The position numbers were made by a program, and so were the translations under genes. From Ailurus styani (lineage: Eukaryota > Chordata > Mammalia > Carnivora > Ailuridae): a DNA stretch of 64,000 bases. Below are positions 53,203 through 63,880 of this stretch, piece by piece (positions within the stretch are counted from its first letter, which is position 1; each line of letters starts with the position of its first letter). Location: positions 1,101,846 through 1,165,845 of the forward strand of contig LNAC01000379.1 of the NCBI GenBank assembly GCA_002007465.1, in the 5' to 3' direction. Below the pieces are notes generated by a model. That model did no database searches. It was given only the letters and a program-made list of their open reading frames with translations, and had not been told where the DNA came from.

Positions 53203-54284
53203 AAGTTACCTATTATGTTTCTGAAATTCAAATTTTACTGGGCATCCCTTATTTTTATTTGCTGAATCTGGCAAATTTGGAAGATTTAGCAAACTCTACC
53301 CAGGGATCCTATAGCAGCAATGTGACTCTACACCGTCCTTTGAAAATAGGGTAAGAAATCAATCAGGGTCTCCAAAGTTTATGTGTGCTTTTTTTCCAGA
53401 TTATCTGATGAGGGCCAAACTCTCCAGACCTAACCCCAGGGCCCCAAATCCGCAATAAATACACCAAGCTAGTTTTCTCATGTTGAGAGCAACTGGCTAC
53501 TTCCCTGGCTCACACAAAATGAGCTCTTTCCGGGTGCACTTTATCACCTGGCAGTTTTAGAGAAATGTGTAGAAGGTCTCTACAAGTCACTAGCAGTGGG
53601 CGATGGTCAGTCACTTAGAGGTCTGAGAATGTTCTGTGTTTGTTCCCTGGGGGGCATCACAGAGTTTAGGAGGAGGGAGAAGGGGCCTATTGTCCAGCCT
53701 TTGCCCTGTGACTTCCAAGGCCACCTCTTCAGGCTCCCGCAGCCTTCTAGTAGTTCTGCTGATAGAGGCTATTGTTTTGCTCACAAAGACTGACAGGTCT
53801 ATTAAAATAAGCTTGAAGGAAGAGTTTATGAATACTCAGAAAAGCAGCACCTCAGATGAAGTAAGACATAGTCACGTGCCAGAAGCAGGCGCACACTTAC
53901 TGTACTTCCCAGAATGCTTTGAATGGTATTGGATTGTTCTCTGTTTGCTGGCCTTCAGGCGCCATTACACAAATGCAATTGGGAAAGATGGTGGCTGCCA
54001 TTGTACCCTGGAGGATGTGTAGGGCACTTCTGAATTGAAAGCTCTTCTGCCCAACATTGCTGTGGCCCACACGGCACACAGGAGGCAGACAGGTAAGGCG
54101 GTAGCCAGGTGGGTTTCACTGCCACCTCCTCAGAGGGACTTCATCTGAAAGGGACGTTAGGCCTTGGCTTTCCCACTCTACAATCGTTAGCTGCCCTGAG
54201 ATTAAGCTTTAACAGAGAAATCCTGCCTGATTATGGCTCCTCAAAGGATCTAAGCCTGGCGTCTCTCACCGTTTTTTTTAAATT
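53203..54284. other. Unique sequence, no gene seen
   Basis: No recognised transposon. Two transcription-factor motif matches are listed separately. Overlapping small frames have no recognisable content. Confidence 0.45.
53899..53921 (+). promoter_or_regulatory. ZNF143/THAP11-like (SBS) motif with nearby YY1-like sites
   Basis: ACTGTACTTCCCAGAATGC then TTTG matches about 18 of 23 positions of the SBS consensus (core TTCCCAGCATGC). YY1-like AAGATGGTGGC (53985-53995) and, on the minus strand, ACAATGGCAGCC (54004-53993) lie 65-105 bases downstream. This pairing is typical of promoters or loop anchors, but no transcript is visible. Confidence 0.4.
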
Positions 54285-54440
54285 TAATCAACAAACATTT
54301 AATGAATCTCCACTGTGTGTCAGCACTGCTGATACAGCAATGGAAAAACTGATGTAATCCAAAAACTCATGGAGCTGAGGGTCTCCTGGGAGAAGCAGAC
54401 AAGGAAATGAGCAATGACAACGCATGACGTTGGAAGGGCA
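54285..54440 (-). mobile_element. L2 fragment, antisense
   Basis: TTAATCAACAAACATTTAAT, then GAATCTCCACTGTGTGTCAG and AACTCATGGAGCTGAGGGTC fit the reversed L2 3' end. Confidence 0.75.
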
Positions 54441-54539
54441 AGTGCCATCAGAGCGTGAAGGAGAGCACCTCACCCTTTCCAAGAGGGTCTGGGAAGGGAC
54501 CCTCTGAGATAACAGAAAACATACACGTTTGTCTCTGCT

Positions 54540-55345
54540 CTGCCTGGGTTGCTGGCACAGAGCTCTTAAAACCCTTGTAATATCCTGAGTGATAAGAGCA
54601 CTAGGAATATCTTTTGTCCTAACATTGGCCTTTGACCCTGGTTGCTGACAGAGAGCTCCTAAATCCCTTGGAATTTCCTGGGTGATAGAGTATCTTTTGT
54701 TCTAATGAGGTTAGTCTTGGTGGACTCCTGGATAGCTTCCAGATGGAGGCTGGTCACCAGAAAGACCAAGTTGTGATTGGAAGTTTGGAACTTTCAGCCC
54801 ACCCCGCCCCCATCCTCTAAAGAGGAGAGAGAGGGGAAGGAGACTGAGGTAATGATCAATCATGTCTACAGGATGAGACCTCCATAGAAGTCCCAAGAGA
54901 ATGTGGTTTGGGGGGCTTTTGGGTTGGTGAACACATCTGCATGCCAGAAGAGTGGCTTACCTCAGCTCCACAGAGACAGAAACTCCTGTGCTCACGACCC
55001 TCCCAGACCTCACCCTCTATATGTCTTCATCTGACTATTCATCTGTGTCCTTTAGCATATCCCTTATTATATAATCAACCAGTAAAGTGTTGCCCTGAGT
55101 TCTGTGAGCTATTTCAGCCAACCATTGAACCCGAGGAGGGGGTCATGGGAAACTCCTATTTACAGCTAGTTGGTGAGAAGCACAGATGACAAACTGCACT
55201 TTTGACTGGTGCCTGAGGTGGGTGGACACGCTCAGTCCTGTGGGGCTGAGCCCTTAGCCTGTGGGGCTGAGCCCTTAGCCTCTGGGGTCTATGATAACTC
55301 TGCTTAGGGTTAGAATTGCACTGAATTGTAGGACACCCAGTGGAC
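54540..55345 (+). mobile_element. Old ERV-type LTR with internal duplications
   Basis: GAGTGGCTTACCTCAGCTCC, CTCCTGTGCTCACGACCCTC, CCTGAGTTCTGTGAGCTATT and GAATTGTAGGACACCC are familiar from a mammalian LTR family that I cannot name securely. A unit of about 75 bases is imperfectly repeated at 54550-54625 and 54640-54706. A 21-base unit is perfectly repeated at 55237-55257 and 55258-55278. No ERV genes are adjacent. Confidence 0.55.
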
Positions 55346-55439
55346 GTCAGAGAATTTCTTGGGGTGGAAAACCCATACGTCTGATGTCTGAGGTACTGTA
55401 TGTGTGAGAATAGAAGAAAACAGTGCATTCTTCCTACTG

Positions 55440-55530
55440 AGACCCCCCCAGAAAATGATGTCTGAACTGAGGCCTGAAGGATGAAAAGGAACTGATGGAA
55501 AAGGGCATCCAAGCAGACGGAACATGTACC
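55440..55530 (-). mobile_element. L2 fragment, antisense
   Basis: GATGTCTGAACTGAGGCCTG, then AAGGATGAAAAGGAACTGAT and GGCATCCAAGCAGACGGAAC fit reversed L2. Confidence 0.7.
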
Positions 55531-55587
55531 TGTGACCATAGGTGAGCCCGAGGGGCAGCGGGTGGCAGCGTGAGGTGTGAGAGTTAA

Positions 55588-55695
55588 TGGTAGTAACGCA
55601 CAGCATTTATCCGGCAGGTGCTACGGGCCAGCGCTGTGCTAAGGGTTTGCTATGTACTGTCTCGCTCCATCCTCACAGCAGCCCTCCGAGGATGG
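55588..55695 (-). mobile_element. MIR fragment, antisense
   Basis: CATTTATCCGGCAGGTGCTA, then CGGGCCAGCGCTGTGCTAAG and TCCATCCTCACAGCAGCCCT. Confidence 0.65.
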
Positions 55696-56581
55696 CAACC
55701 AGAGCTCACCTTCTTAATCCCGGCTCTGTAATGCCCAGGTCTGTCGCTCAAACAAATAAAGCTAACGGTGAGGCTTTGGCATAGGACTCAAGCCTTTACT
55801 CGTGGAGCCACCAACCCCACTTATAGGTCCAAATCCATCCCCACACCTGGCTCTTCTGTGATCTCGGAACCTCTGTCCACTCCCTGGTTTCTTGCTTATC
55901 ACTCATTGCCCAATCATGATTCTGTCTGTTCCCTGGATCCCTAGTCAGCACGTCAGGTTCCCAGATCTGAGGCCATCTGGAAATCTGGAACTTTCCTTGC
56001 CTCTGAACCCCAATCCCCAGTTCCCTCTAATTAGACCCACGGGTACCACGTGATGCCTACTTCACTGCACTTCTTGCACTGAAACACTCTGGTTTCCCGG
56101 GCATCCCCAAGTTGCTTTAGTGTCTCTGTGTCCCTGACGGGTCTCTAGGGCCTTGCCATCCTCAGTGTAGCCTCAATCAGGGCCCACCAAAGCCCACTGG
56201 GAGGGGGCAGGAGGAGGGAGAGACTCGTAAGGCAGGAGGGGCGACTGCATGAGAGGCCAGTCAAGTGGAGAGATTCTGTAATATGGGCAGGGCTGGGGCT
56301 GAGAGCCTAGGAGAGCTGTCCTTATTCTCAAGAGTGTATGACCCACCCCTTCCCCAAATACCCTATTCCAATACCAGCTAAGGACTGAAGTCCCTTTTAA
56401 AAGGGGTTTGCAAAGAAGAAGCCAACTGAGAATGTAATGAGCCCCGGGGAGGAGAAACATGTGCTTAATTTTACATCAGAGCATCCCGGTCCCCGGTGAT
56501 CACTTTGGTTGAGGAGGACCCCCAGCGCCTGAGAGGAAAAAGGAGAGGGACTTGTAGGTGACATAACGGAGCCAAAAGGCG
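55696..56581. other. Unique sequence, no gene seen
   Basis: No recognised repeat or coding evidence. Confidence 0.45.
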
Positions 56582-56635
56582 GAGCTCCGGAGTACCCACA
56601 GACGGATAGAGCTCCAGAGTACCCACAGACGGATA
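56582..56635. repeat. 27-bp tandem duplication (two units)
   Basis: Units at 56582-56608 and 56609-56635 differ at one base (GAGCTCCGGAGTACCC versus GAGCTCCAGAGTACCC). Each ends CACAGACGGATA. Confidence 0.95.
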
Positions 56636-56974
56636 GACGGAGCAGGCTAGACAGACTACGGCTGGAGCCAGGTCCAGCCCTGCCCAGACACGGCGTTCTC
56701 ATCACCCTGGGCATGTGGTTTCTGACTTCATTTTAAGCACGTGGCCCAGACAGAAACCTCAACATTACCTGCTATTTAGTAGGCACTGCCCTACAAAACC
56801 ACTGAATTTGCCACAGCCCCTGTGAGGCAGAGGCCAACTGAAGGGTTCGTATTTTAAGCAACCCTTCTTCTCCCTTTTCCCCACTCCAGAGTTTGGGGAC
56901 AGCTGTTGAGCAGATGGTGGACTAGATTAGCAACTGGCCCAGGGCTCCCGGAGCTAAATGTAATATACGATTTA
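56636..56974. other. Unique sequence, no gene seen
   Basis: No recognised feature. Confidence 0.4.
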
Positions 56975-57085
56975 TCGCCTAGGGACCTTGTTAAAATGCA
57001 AATCTGATTCCATAGGTTTGGGGTGGGGACCAGAGTTGGCATTTCTAACAAGTGCCCAGGTAATCCTGAAGCTGCCAGTTGGAGG
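56975..57085 (+). mobile_element. MER5-like DNA transposon fragment
   Basis: GACCTTGTTAAAATGCAAAT, then CTGATTCCATAGGTTTGGGG, GGCATTTCTAACAAGTGCCC and AGGTAATCCTGAAGCTGC. Confidence 0.75.
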
Positions 57086-57190
57086 GACACACTTCAGATA
57101 GCAAGGCTATTTCTGCCTTAGTGCACTCTAATCCATTGTGCTGCCCCTCCGTAATCTGGGAAGGACCGAACAAATATGAAAGAATCTTGT

Positions 57191-57383
57191 GGGGCGCCTG
57201 GGTGGCTCAGTCAGTTAACCATCTGCCTTTGGCTCAGGTCATGATCCCAGGGTCCTGGGATCGAGCCCCGCATCGGGCTCCTTGCTCAGTGCGGAGTCTG
57301 CTTCTCCCTCTCTCTCTGTACTCTCTCTCTCTCTCTCTCAAGTAAATAAATAAAATCTTTAAAACAAAGAAAAATAAAAAAGA
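57191..57383 (+). mobile_element. CAN-SINE with 13-bp TSD
   Basis: GAAAGAATCTTGT at 57178-57190 and 57384-57396 is a perfect TSD. The element is full length with a mixed A-rich tail. Confidence 0.97.
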
Positions 57384-57396
57384 GAAAGAATCTTGT

Positions 57397-57734
57397 ATTT
57401 TTATTTGATAAATCTGTTAACCCAAAGTAGAATGGATGGAGGAACAAATAAACTTTCTGCAGGAGAGAGATAAGGTGGTGGTAACCCATTATAACAACAA
57501 GAAGTAAAATTACATGGGCCGAGAGGGAGAGTTTTATTTTCCCTAAGGTTTCCTACAGCTGTTCGTTCATCATCAGACATATAAAAATCTTGTGACTTTT
57601 TACCACCAAAGAAAAACTGCTTCAGGCTGAGCTAGAAGTTAGGTATTACCATAGATATTACTACATCTTCACAGTTCAGCTCAGTTACCACATTGTTTAT
57701 TGTGTTGCTTTACAACATGGCAGACTATTAAAGC
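57397..57734. other. Unique sequence, no gene seen
   Basis: No recognised feature. Confidence 0.4.
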
Positions 57735-57850
57735 TATTTCATTTTACAAGATAGAGAACTAAGGCTGCCCAGTGAGCTGATTCAACTTGCTCAAAGCCAC
57801 ATGGCTAGTTTATAGGAATACTGGCCTTGAACAAGGTGATGAGCCCAGAG
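57735..57850 (-). mobile_element. MIR fragment, antisense
   Basis: TTTTACAAGATAGAGAACTA, then AGGCTGCCCAGTGAGCTGAT and CTCAAAGCCACATGGCTAG. Confidence 0.6.
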
Positions 57851-58049
57851 CCCCTGCCACTACAAGAATTTGTTAAAGTAGTGTCTAACCAGGGAAAGAT
57901 TTTAAATTGACTGGTCACAAGTGGTCCCCATGCCTTGCAGTGGGGAGCTAGTTGGAGGTTCCCCAAGTAGAAATAAACATTGTTTGGGACCAGAGAAGAA
58001 ATCTTCCAGACTCGGTCACTCAAATAAATAGACATCCTTTGGAGCACAG

Positions 58050-58500
58050 ATTACCCATTTGTTGATTCAGTGAACATTTGTTGAGCCCTATATGAGGTGG
58101 GGATAGAGATAATAAACCACAGTCCCTGTCCTTAGAGAGCTTAGGATCCAGTAAGGAGAAGTGGACATGCGAACAAATAAGTGTAATAAACTCCTGTAGG
58201 TATAGAGAAGGCACAAGAGAAGGCATGAAAGTGTTCAGACAGGAGGTCATTAGCCAGAAAGGAAAGGAAACCAGCCTAAGCACTAAATACGGGGCAGAAA
58301 TAAGTGTGGTATGGTCAGGGTCTAGCAGAAAGAGGGAGGGAGGGATCTCTGTGGGCTACAGAGGTCATGGAAGACTTTTTGGAGAATTAAGTCTAGAGCT
58401 GAGCCTTGAAGTATGTGTAAGGATTTTCATAACCAGAGAGGATGTTTCAGCTGGAAAACAGCATGAGCAAAGGTATCAATACAAGAAAACACATTGGGTG
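58050..58500 (-). mobile_element. L2 LINE 3' end, antisense, well preserved
   Basis: GATTCAGTGAACATTTGTTG, then ACAGTCCCTGTCCTTAGAGA, CATGGAAGACTTTTTGGAGA, GAGCTGAGCCTTGAAGTATG and GAAAACAGCATGAGCAAAGG follow the reversed L2 order. Confidence 0.87.
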
Positions 58501-59414
58501 TTGGGGGATAGCCCTTTGCAAAGCAGTTTAAAACTTTTAAAATCATCCTTCATCTTTTGTATCTCCAAAATAGTTTCCTTTTACCTTTCCTGGTAAGGGA
58601 GTCACATTTGGATTGGTCCTTCACTCTCCAATTTCACTCCACTCTCACTGTACTTTTGGAGGCCTGCAGGGCCACCATGTACAGTTGTGCATGTCGTTTA
58701 CTGCACAAAGATGCTCAGTCATGGAGTCAGACGCAAAATCCAAATGTAAAATCCAAAATGCACTGCACTCAGCAAGCCATGTGCCCAGAAAAAAGGGGCA
58801 CTTTTTCCAGCTTACTCAAAGGTGCCCTAGCAGTGGCTGAGGCATTAGGTCAGCTGTAGATCAAATAGAAATGTAAAAAAGATTTTGCTCTGATTTCTCC
58901 TAGCCCCAAATCCTTATAGCTCAAACCACTCATGAAACTATAACCTGTAGACCCAATTCCACAGCAGTTCTTATACTAACCATGCCTGAAGTAAATCAAG
59001 ATTCCTAGTCACCCTTCAGGGAGTTTAGAACTGTCACTCTCCTGGATCTAGCAACAGATGGCCCAGGGGATGACCTGGCCTGATGTGCCTCCCTTGGTGC
59101 TCTCTCCTTCTCATCCTAAACAGGGTGACTCTGAGTGTCACTAATTCCCATAAGTCAGTCATTCTTTTCTGCTACATTTCTGCATGACTCTCAACCAAGC
59201 TTGTCCCTTGTTTCTTGTCTCCCCTGCCTGGCAGTACTATCAGAATCAGCATTAGAAATCACGTGGGCACTCACCCACCATACTCACCTACCACAGCGGG
59301 TAGTCTTGTGCCAAGTCCTGATTCCCTTTTCCCTCCCACCTGCCCTGTGCTACCAAGAGCCACTCTTCCAACAACCCACCAACCAGGCCCTTCAGACCTC
59401 CAGGATTTCCCCTT
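58501..59414. other. Unique sequence, no gene seen
   Basis: No recognised repeat. Frames of about 100 codons on the plus strand (58557-58859, 59135-59437) have no recognisable domains. Confidence 0.45.
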
Positions 59415-59830
59415 CTTTATCGGAATTAAAGGGCTAAGCTGCTATAATACAAAGGCCCAATACATTGGGTCAAGAACAATGAAGTGTCTGTCCACCTGAC
59501 AGCCTTTTGTCTCCATTCAGTCATTAGGGGACTTGGGTTCATTCCATCCCATCATGTTTCTCCACTCTCTGCTAGGGTGACAGTCTCATCTGCCCAACTG
59601 AAGTTGTGTTTCAGGACCATCCATATTTCTGCTCGCAGAAAGGGGAAGAAAGCATAGAGGAGTGCATGTGCAAACTTTAGAGCACACATCACTTCCGCTC
59701 ACATGCTGCTGCTTCCAGAGCCACACTTGACCACAAAGGAGGCTGGGAAATTTAGTACCTAGGAGGACAGCCTCATCTCAGCCACGATTCTATTACTATG
59801 AAAGATGCCATACCTCTTTCCTATCAGGAA
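59415..59830 (-). mobile_element. MLT1-type LTR, antisense
   Basis: AAGGGCTAAGCTGCTATAAT with ACAAAGGCCC is the reverse of an MLT1-like 3' end. GACCACAAAGGAGGCTGGGA with AATTTAG is the reverse of its 5' part. The subfamily is uncertain. Confidence 0.55.
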
Positions 59831-60289
59831 AAAGTATATGTTCTGTCACAATGTCCGACCCAGAGTGGAAACTTGACGATCAATTCAACAAGTTCAGTCA
59901 AGTTCAACAAACCTAAAGAGAATCAAAACTTAATGTATGAATGAGTATGTTTAATGTGTAGCATAGACCTTTCCCTTAGGCATTGTTTCTCAAAGTGTGA
60001 TGCATGGACTCTGGGAGGTCCAGGGCCACCAACTGTCCCCTAGAAACCTAGCAAGCGGCAGAGGGGAAAGCAATGAGATTATTTCTTCACATGCTTTCCA
60101 CCTATTTGAAATGGGCTAATGACTATTTTCCACAGCAATCACATTACCTTCTTAAAAATCCTTACATTCTTAAAGGTTGGGAGTGAACCAGAACTGTATT
60201 TGTCTCTGTCAACACCCCCATATCAGGGTACAATTCCTCTTTGTTATAAATTTGTACTTTTTGCATGTTATTGCTTATGCTTATTAAAT
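59831..60289. other. Unique sequence, no gene seen
   Basis: No recognised repeat or gene. Confidence 0.4.
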
Positions 60290-60300
60290 TTGCATTTTGT

Positions 60301-60831
60301 CAGGGGCATGTGCACCCAAATGTTTATAGCAGCACTGTCCACAATAGCCAAACTATGGAAAGAACCTAGATGTTCATTAACAGATGAATGGATAAAGAAG
60401 ATGTGGTATATATATACAATGGAATACTATGCAGCCATCAAAAGAAACAAAATATTGCCGTTTGCAACAACATGGATGGAACTAGAGGGTATTATGCTAA
60501 GTGAAATAAGTCAATCAGAGAAAGACAATTATCATATGATCTCTCTGATATGAGGAACTTGAGGGGCAGGGTGGGGGGTTGTGGGGGGTAGGGAGGGAAA
60601 AATAATGAAACAAGATGGGATGGGGAAGGAGACAAACCATAAGAGACTTCTAATCTCATAAAACAAACTGAGGGTTACTGGGGGGTGGGAGGGTAGGGAT
60701 AGGGTGGGTGGGTTATGGACATTGGGGAGGGTTTGTGCTATGGTGAGTGCTGTGAAAGGTGTAAGCCTGATGATTCACAGAACTGTACCCCTGGGGCAAA
60801 TAATAATAATTAAAAAAATAAATTTAAAAAA
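60301..60831 (+). mobile_element. Young L1, 5'-truncated, with 11-bp TSD
   Basis: The ORF2 C-terminus is present (60311-60553: FIAALSTIAKLWKEPRCSL, then DEWIKKMWYIYTMEYYAAIK). The carnivore L1 3' UTR and an AT-rich tail follow. TTGCATTTTGT at 60290-60300 and 60832-60842 is the TSD. It shares the CCCCTGGGGCAAA variant with the mini-L1 at 51689. Confidence 0.95.
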
Positions 60832-60842
60832 TTGCATTTTGT

Positions 60843-61690
60843 GTTATGACCATTGTGTACCATTATATCCCCCAACCAATGGACCACTCAAAAATGGTTC
60901 ACCGAATATTAAAGTAGTAGTAAAAAAAAGTAAATTAAATGCTATAATTCAGTAAACACCATGAACATAAATAGTGAACAGGACTCCAGTATAAATACAG
61001 AATGTGAATCTGTATGTGCTGGGACAAATAAATCTGTGCATGTGACAAATCACACAAGCAGCCAAAAATGCAAATATCAAGTAAAAAGATAAATATCTGA
61101 AAGTCCGACTCTATTAGACCTGCCATCCATTTGCCACAAGTCTCCAGCATGCCATTTGTAATAAGACGTATTGAAAATTGTAGCATGAAGTCATCAAAGC
61201 TTTAACATAATTATTTTAAAAAGGCACAGTGAATTCTGTGGTAAACCAATGGAATTTTTCAAGAATTAGCATGAAGTAATTCTTTGCTGCATGAAATTGA
61301 TGAATATTGTGAGAAAAGATACTGAAGCTATAGGGGTAAGCCTTCAAAGTTGTTAGACCTCTTGGCAAAACAGGTACACACCATTTTATTGCCAGGAAGC
61401 TTGTAAAACCAAGCACAACACTAATGACAAATGACTTAGAAAAAGCAGAACAAGCTATTGCAGAATTCCTGTAACAAACAACATCACTGGTCATCCATAA
61501 TATCTGCAGCACACAGTGCAGAAGGACAATTACTAACACATGTGGACACTAGTGACTCTAAAGTAATCAGAAAGAACCACGGATATGCAGAATCTTGGCA
61601 TCAGAGTGTTATATATATAAGGGAGAAGTGCTCTACAACATTTTTGCACTTTTGACCCTGAAATCCCATTCCATAAGAGGAAAGGGGTTT
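60843..61690. other. A/T-rich unassigned sequence
   Basis: About 850 bases with no recognised repeat. A 107-codon minus-strand frame (61216-61539) matches nothing I know. Confidence 0.4.
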
Positions 61691-61694
61691 TTGT

Positions 61695-61831
61695 TTGTTT
61701 GTTTCTTTGTTTAAGTAGGCTCCACACCCAGCGTGGAGCCAATGAAGAGATTGAACTCACAACCATGAGATCAAGAACTGAGCTGAGATCAAGAGTGGGA
61801 TGCTTAACTGACTGAGCCACACAGGTGCCCC
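61695..61831 (-). mobile_element. Short CAN-SINE, antisense, with TSD
   Basis: TTTAAGTAGGCTCCACACCC to GAGCCACACAGGTGCCCC. AGGAAAGGGGTTTT (upstream) and AGGAAAGGAGTTTT (about 61833) form the TSD. Confidence 0.9.
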
Positions 61832-61854
61832 AAGGAAAGGAGTTTTGATTTTTT

Positions 61855-63028
61855 TAAGTTAAACTTGTAATTTTGGAATAATTGCAGAACTACATGTAGT
61901 TGTAAGAAATAATACAAACAACAAAAAAAGAAAATATAGACAGAAACCATGTGCCATTTGCCCAGTTTCCCCAATCATAGTGTCTTGTGAAACTATCGTA
62001 CAATATCATCACCAGGATATTAACATTGATATAGTCAAGATGCGGAACATTTCCATTGCCACAAGAATCCCTCATGTTTCCCTCGCACCGCAATGTTTAC
62101 ACCAGCACTATCGACAATAGCCAAATTATGGAAAGAGCCCAAAGGTCCATCGACTGATGAGTGGATAAAGAAGACGTGGTATATATATACAAAATGGAAT
62201 ATTACTCAGCCATCAAAAAATGAAATCTTGCCATCTGCCACAACATGGATGGAACTAGAGTGTATTATGCTATGTGAAATAAGTCAGTCAGAGAAAGACA
62301 AATATATGATTTTAGTCATATGTGGAATTTAAGAAACAAAATAGATGAACATAGGCGAAGGGAAGGAAAAATAAAATAAGATAAAAACAGAGAGGGAGGC
62401 AAACCATAAGAGACTCTTAACTATAGAGAACAAACTGAGGGTTGCTGGAGGGGAAGTGGGGGGGCTGGGCTAAATGGGTGATGGGCATGAAGGAGGGCAC
62501 TTATTGGGATGAGCACTGGGTGTTGTATGCAACTGATGAATCACCGGATTCTGCTCCTGAAACCAGTGCTGCATGTATGCTAACTAACCTGAAATTAAAT
62601 TTAAAAACAATCCCTCATGCTGTCCTTCTATAGCCACCCCTGCGACCCCTTCTCCATGTTCATAATTTTGTCATTTCAAGAATGTTATATGTTTGGAATC
62701 ATATAACATGAAGCCTTTGGGCATTATTTTTTATTTTTTAGTCAGTATAATTCTTTATAGATTTACCTAAGACACTATGTGTATCAATAATTTCTTCCTT
62801 TATATTACTGAGCAGTATTCCATGATATGTATACACCACAATTTATTTAACAATGCACCTGTTGAGGGACATCTGAACTGCTTCCAGTTTGGGGCTATGA
62901 AGAATAAAGCTGCTGGAAACATTTGTGTAGAGGTTTTTGTGTAACTGTAAGTTTTCATTTCAATGGGATAAATGCCCATGACTGCAGCTGATGGGTTGTA
63001 TAGTAGTTGCATGTTTAGTTTTATAAGA
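61855..63028 (-). mobile_element. Old L1 3' end, antisense, split by a younger L1
   Basis: The left part (61855-62076) reads GGAATAATTGCAGAACTACA and CCAGTTTCCCCAATCATAGT. The right part (62609-63028) reads AAGAATGTTATATGTTTGGA, GAGCAGTATTCCATGATATG, AAAGCTGCTGGAAACATTTG and TTTATAAGAAACTGCCCAAC. Both belong to one reversed L1. Confidence 0.85.
62077..62608 (+). mobile_element. L1 3' end, sense, inserted in an antisense L1, with 11-bp TSD
   Basis: The ORF2 C-terminus (ALSTIAKLWKEPKGPST, then DEWIKKTWYIYTKWNIT) and 3' UTR are present. AATCCCTCATG at 62066-62076 and 62609-62619 is the TSD. The 3' UTR (GAGCACTGGGTGTTGTATGC) is an older variant than those at 51.7 and 60.3 kb. Confidence 0.93.
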
Positions 63029-63738
63029 AACTGCCCAACTCTATGGAGGCTTCTCAAAAAAGTAAAAGCACAACTACCATACAGTCCAGTGATTCCCCTT
63101 CTGGGTACTTATCTGAAGAAAACAAAAACACTAATTCGAAGACATATGCACCCCTATGTTTATTGCAGCATTATTTACAGTAGCCAAGATATGGAAGCAA
63201 CCTAAGCGTCCATCAGTAGACAAATGGATAAGGAAAATGTGGTGTGTACACACACACACACACACAAATATTACATAGCCATAAAAAAGAATTAGATCTT
63301 GCCATTTGCAACATCATGGATGGACGGACCTAGAGGGTATTATGCCAAGTGATATAAATCAAACAAAGACAAATAGTGTATGATTTCATTTATATGTGGA
63401 ATCTAAAAAATAAAGCAAATGTACAAACAAAACAAATCAGAGACAGAAACAGAGAAAAAACTGATGGTTGCCAGAGGGGAGTGGGTGCGGATAGGCAAAA
63501 TAGGTGAAGGGGATTAGGAGGTACAAACTTCCAGTTATAAAATAAATAAGTCACAGGGATATAAAGTACAGCATAGGGAAGGTAGTCAGTAATATTGTAA
63601 TAACTTCATATGGTGACAGAGATAACTATACTTACGGTGAGGAACATTTCATAATGTACCTAAATGTCAAGTTACTACGTTGTACACCCAAAACTAATAT
63701 AATGTTGTATGTCAACTATACTTCAATTTTTAAAAAGT
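63029..63738 (+). mobile_element. Old L1 3' end, sense
   Basis: ORF2-tail text (CACCCCTATGTTTATTGCAG, TAGCCAAGATATGGAAGCAA) leads to the 3' UTR (CTGATGGTTGCCAGAGGGGA, GTCAGTAATATTGTAATAAC, TGTTGTATGTCAACTATACT). It abuts the antisense L1 on its left. (AC)n lies at 63247-63267. Confidence 0.9.
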
Positions 63739-63746
63739 CCAACTAT

Positions 63747-63880
63747 TGGGGTGCCTGGGTGGCACAGTTGGTTGGGTGCCTGACTCTTGGTTTTGGCTCA
63801 GATCCTGATTTCTGGGTCACTGGATCAAACCCCACATCAGGCTCTGCACTCAGTGTGGAGTCTGATTAAGACTCTCTCTC
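63747..63880 (+). mobile_element. CAN-SINE, sense, older, interrupted
   Basis: GGGGTGCCTGGGTGGCACAG to GACTCTCTCTCC. The tail is displaced by the SINE that begins at 63881. Confidence 0.92.

Noticed and set aside
60119..60553. 144-codon plus-strand frame
   Set aside because: The recognisable part is the C-terminus of L1 ORF2 from a truncated insertion. The first 60 codons are flanking DNA.
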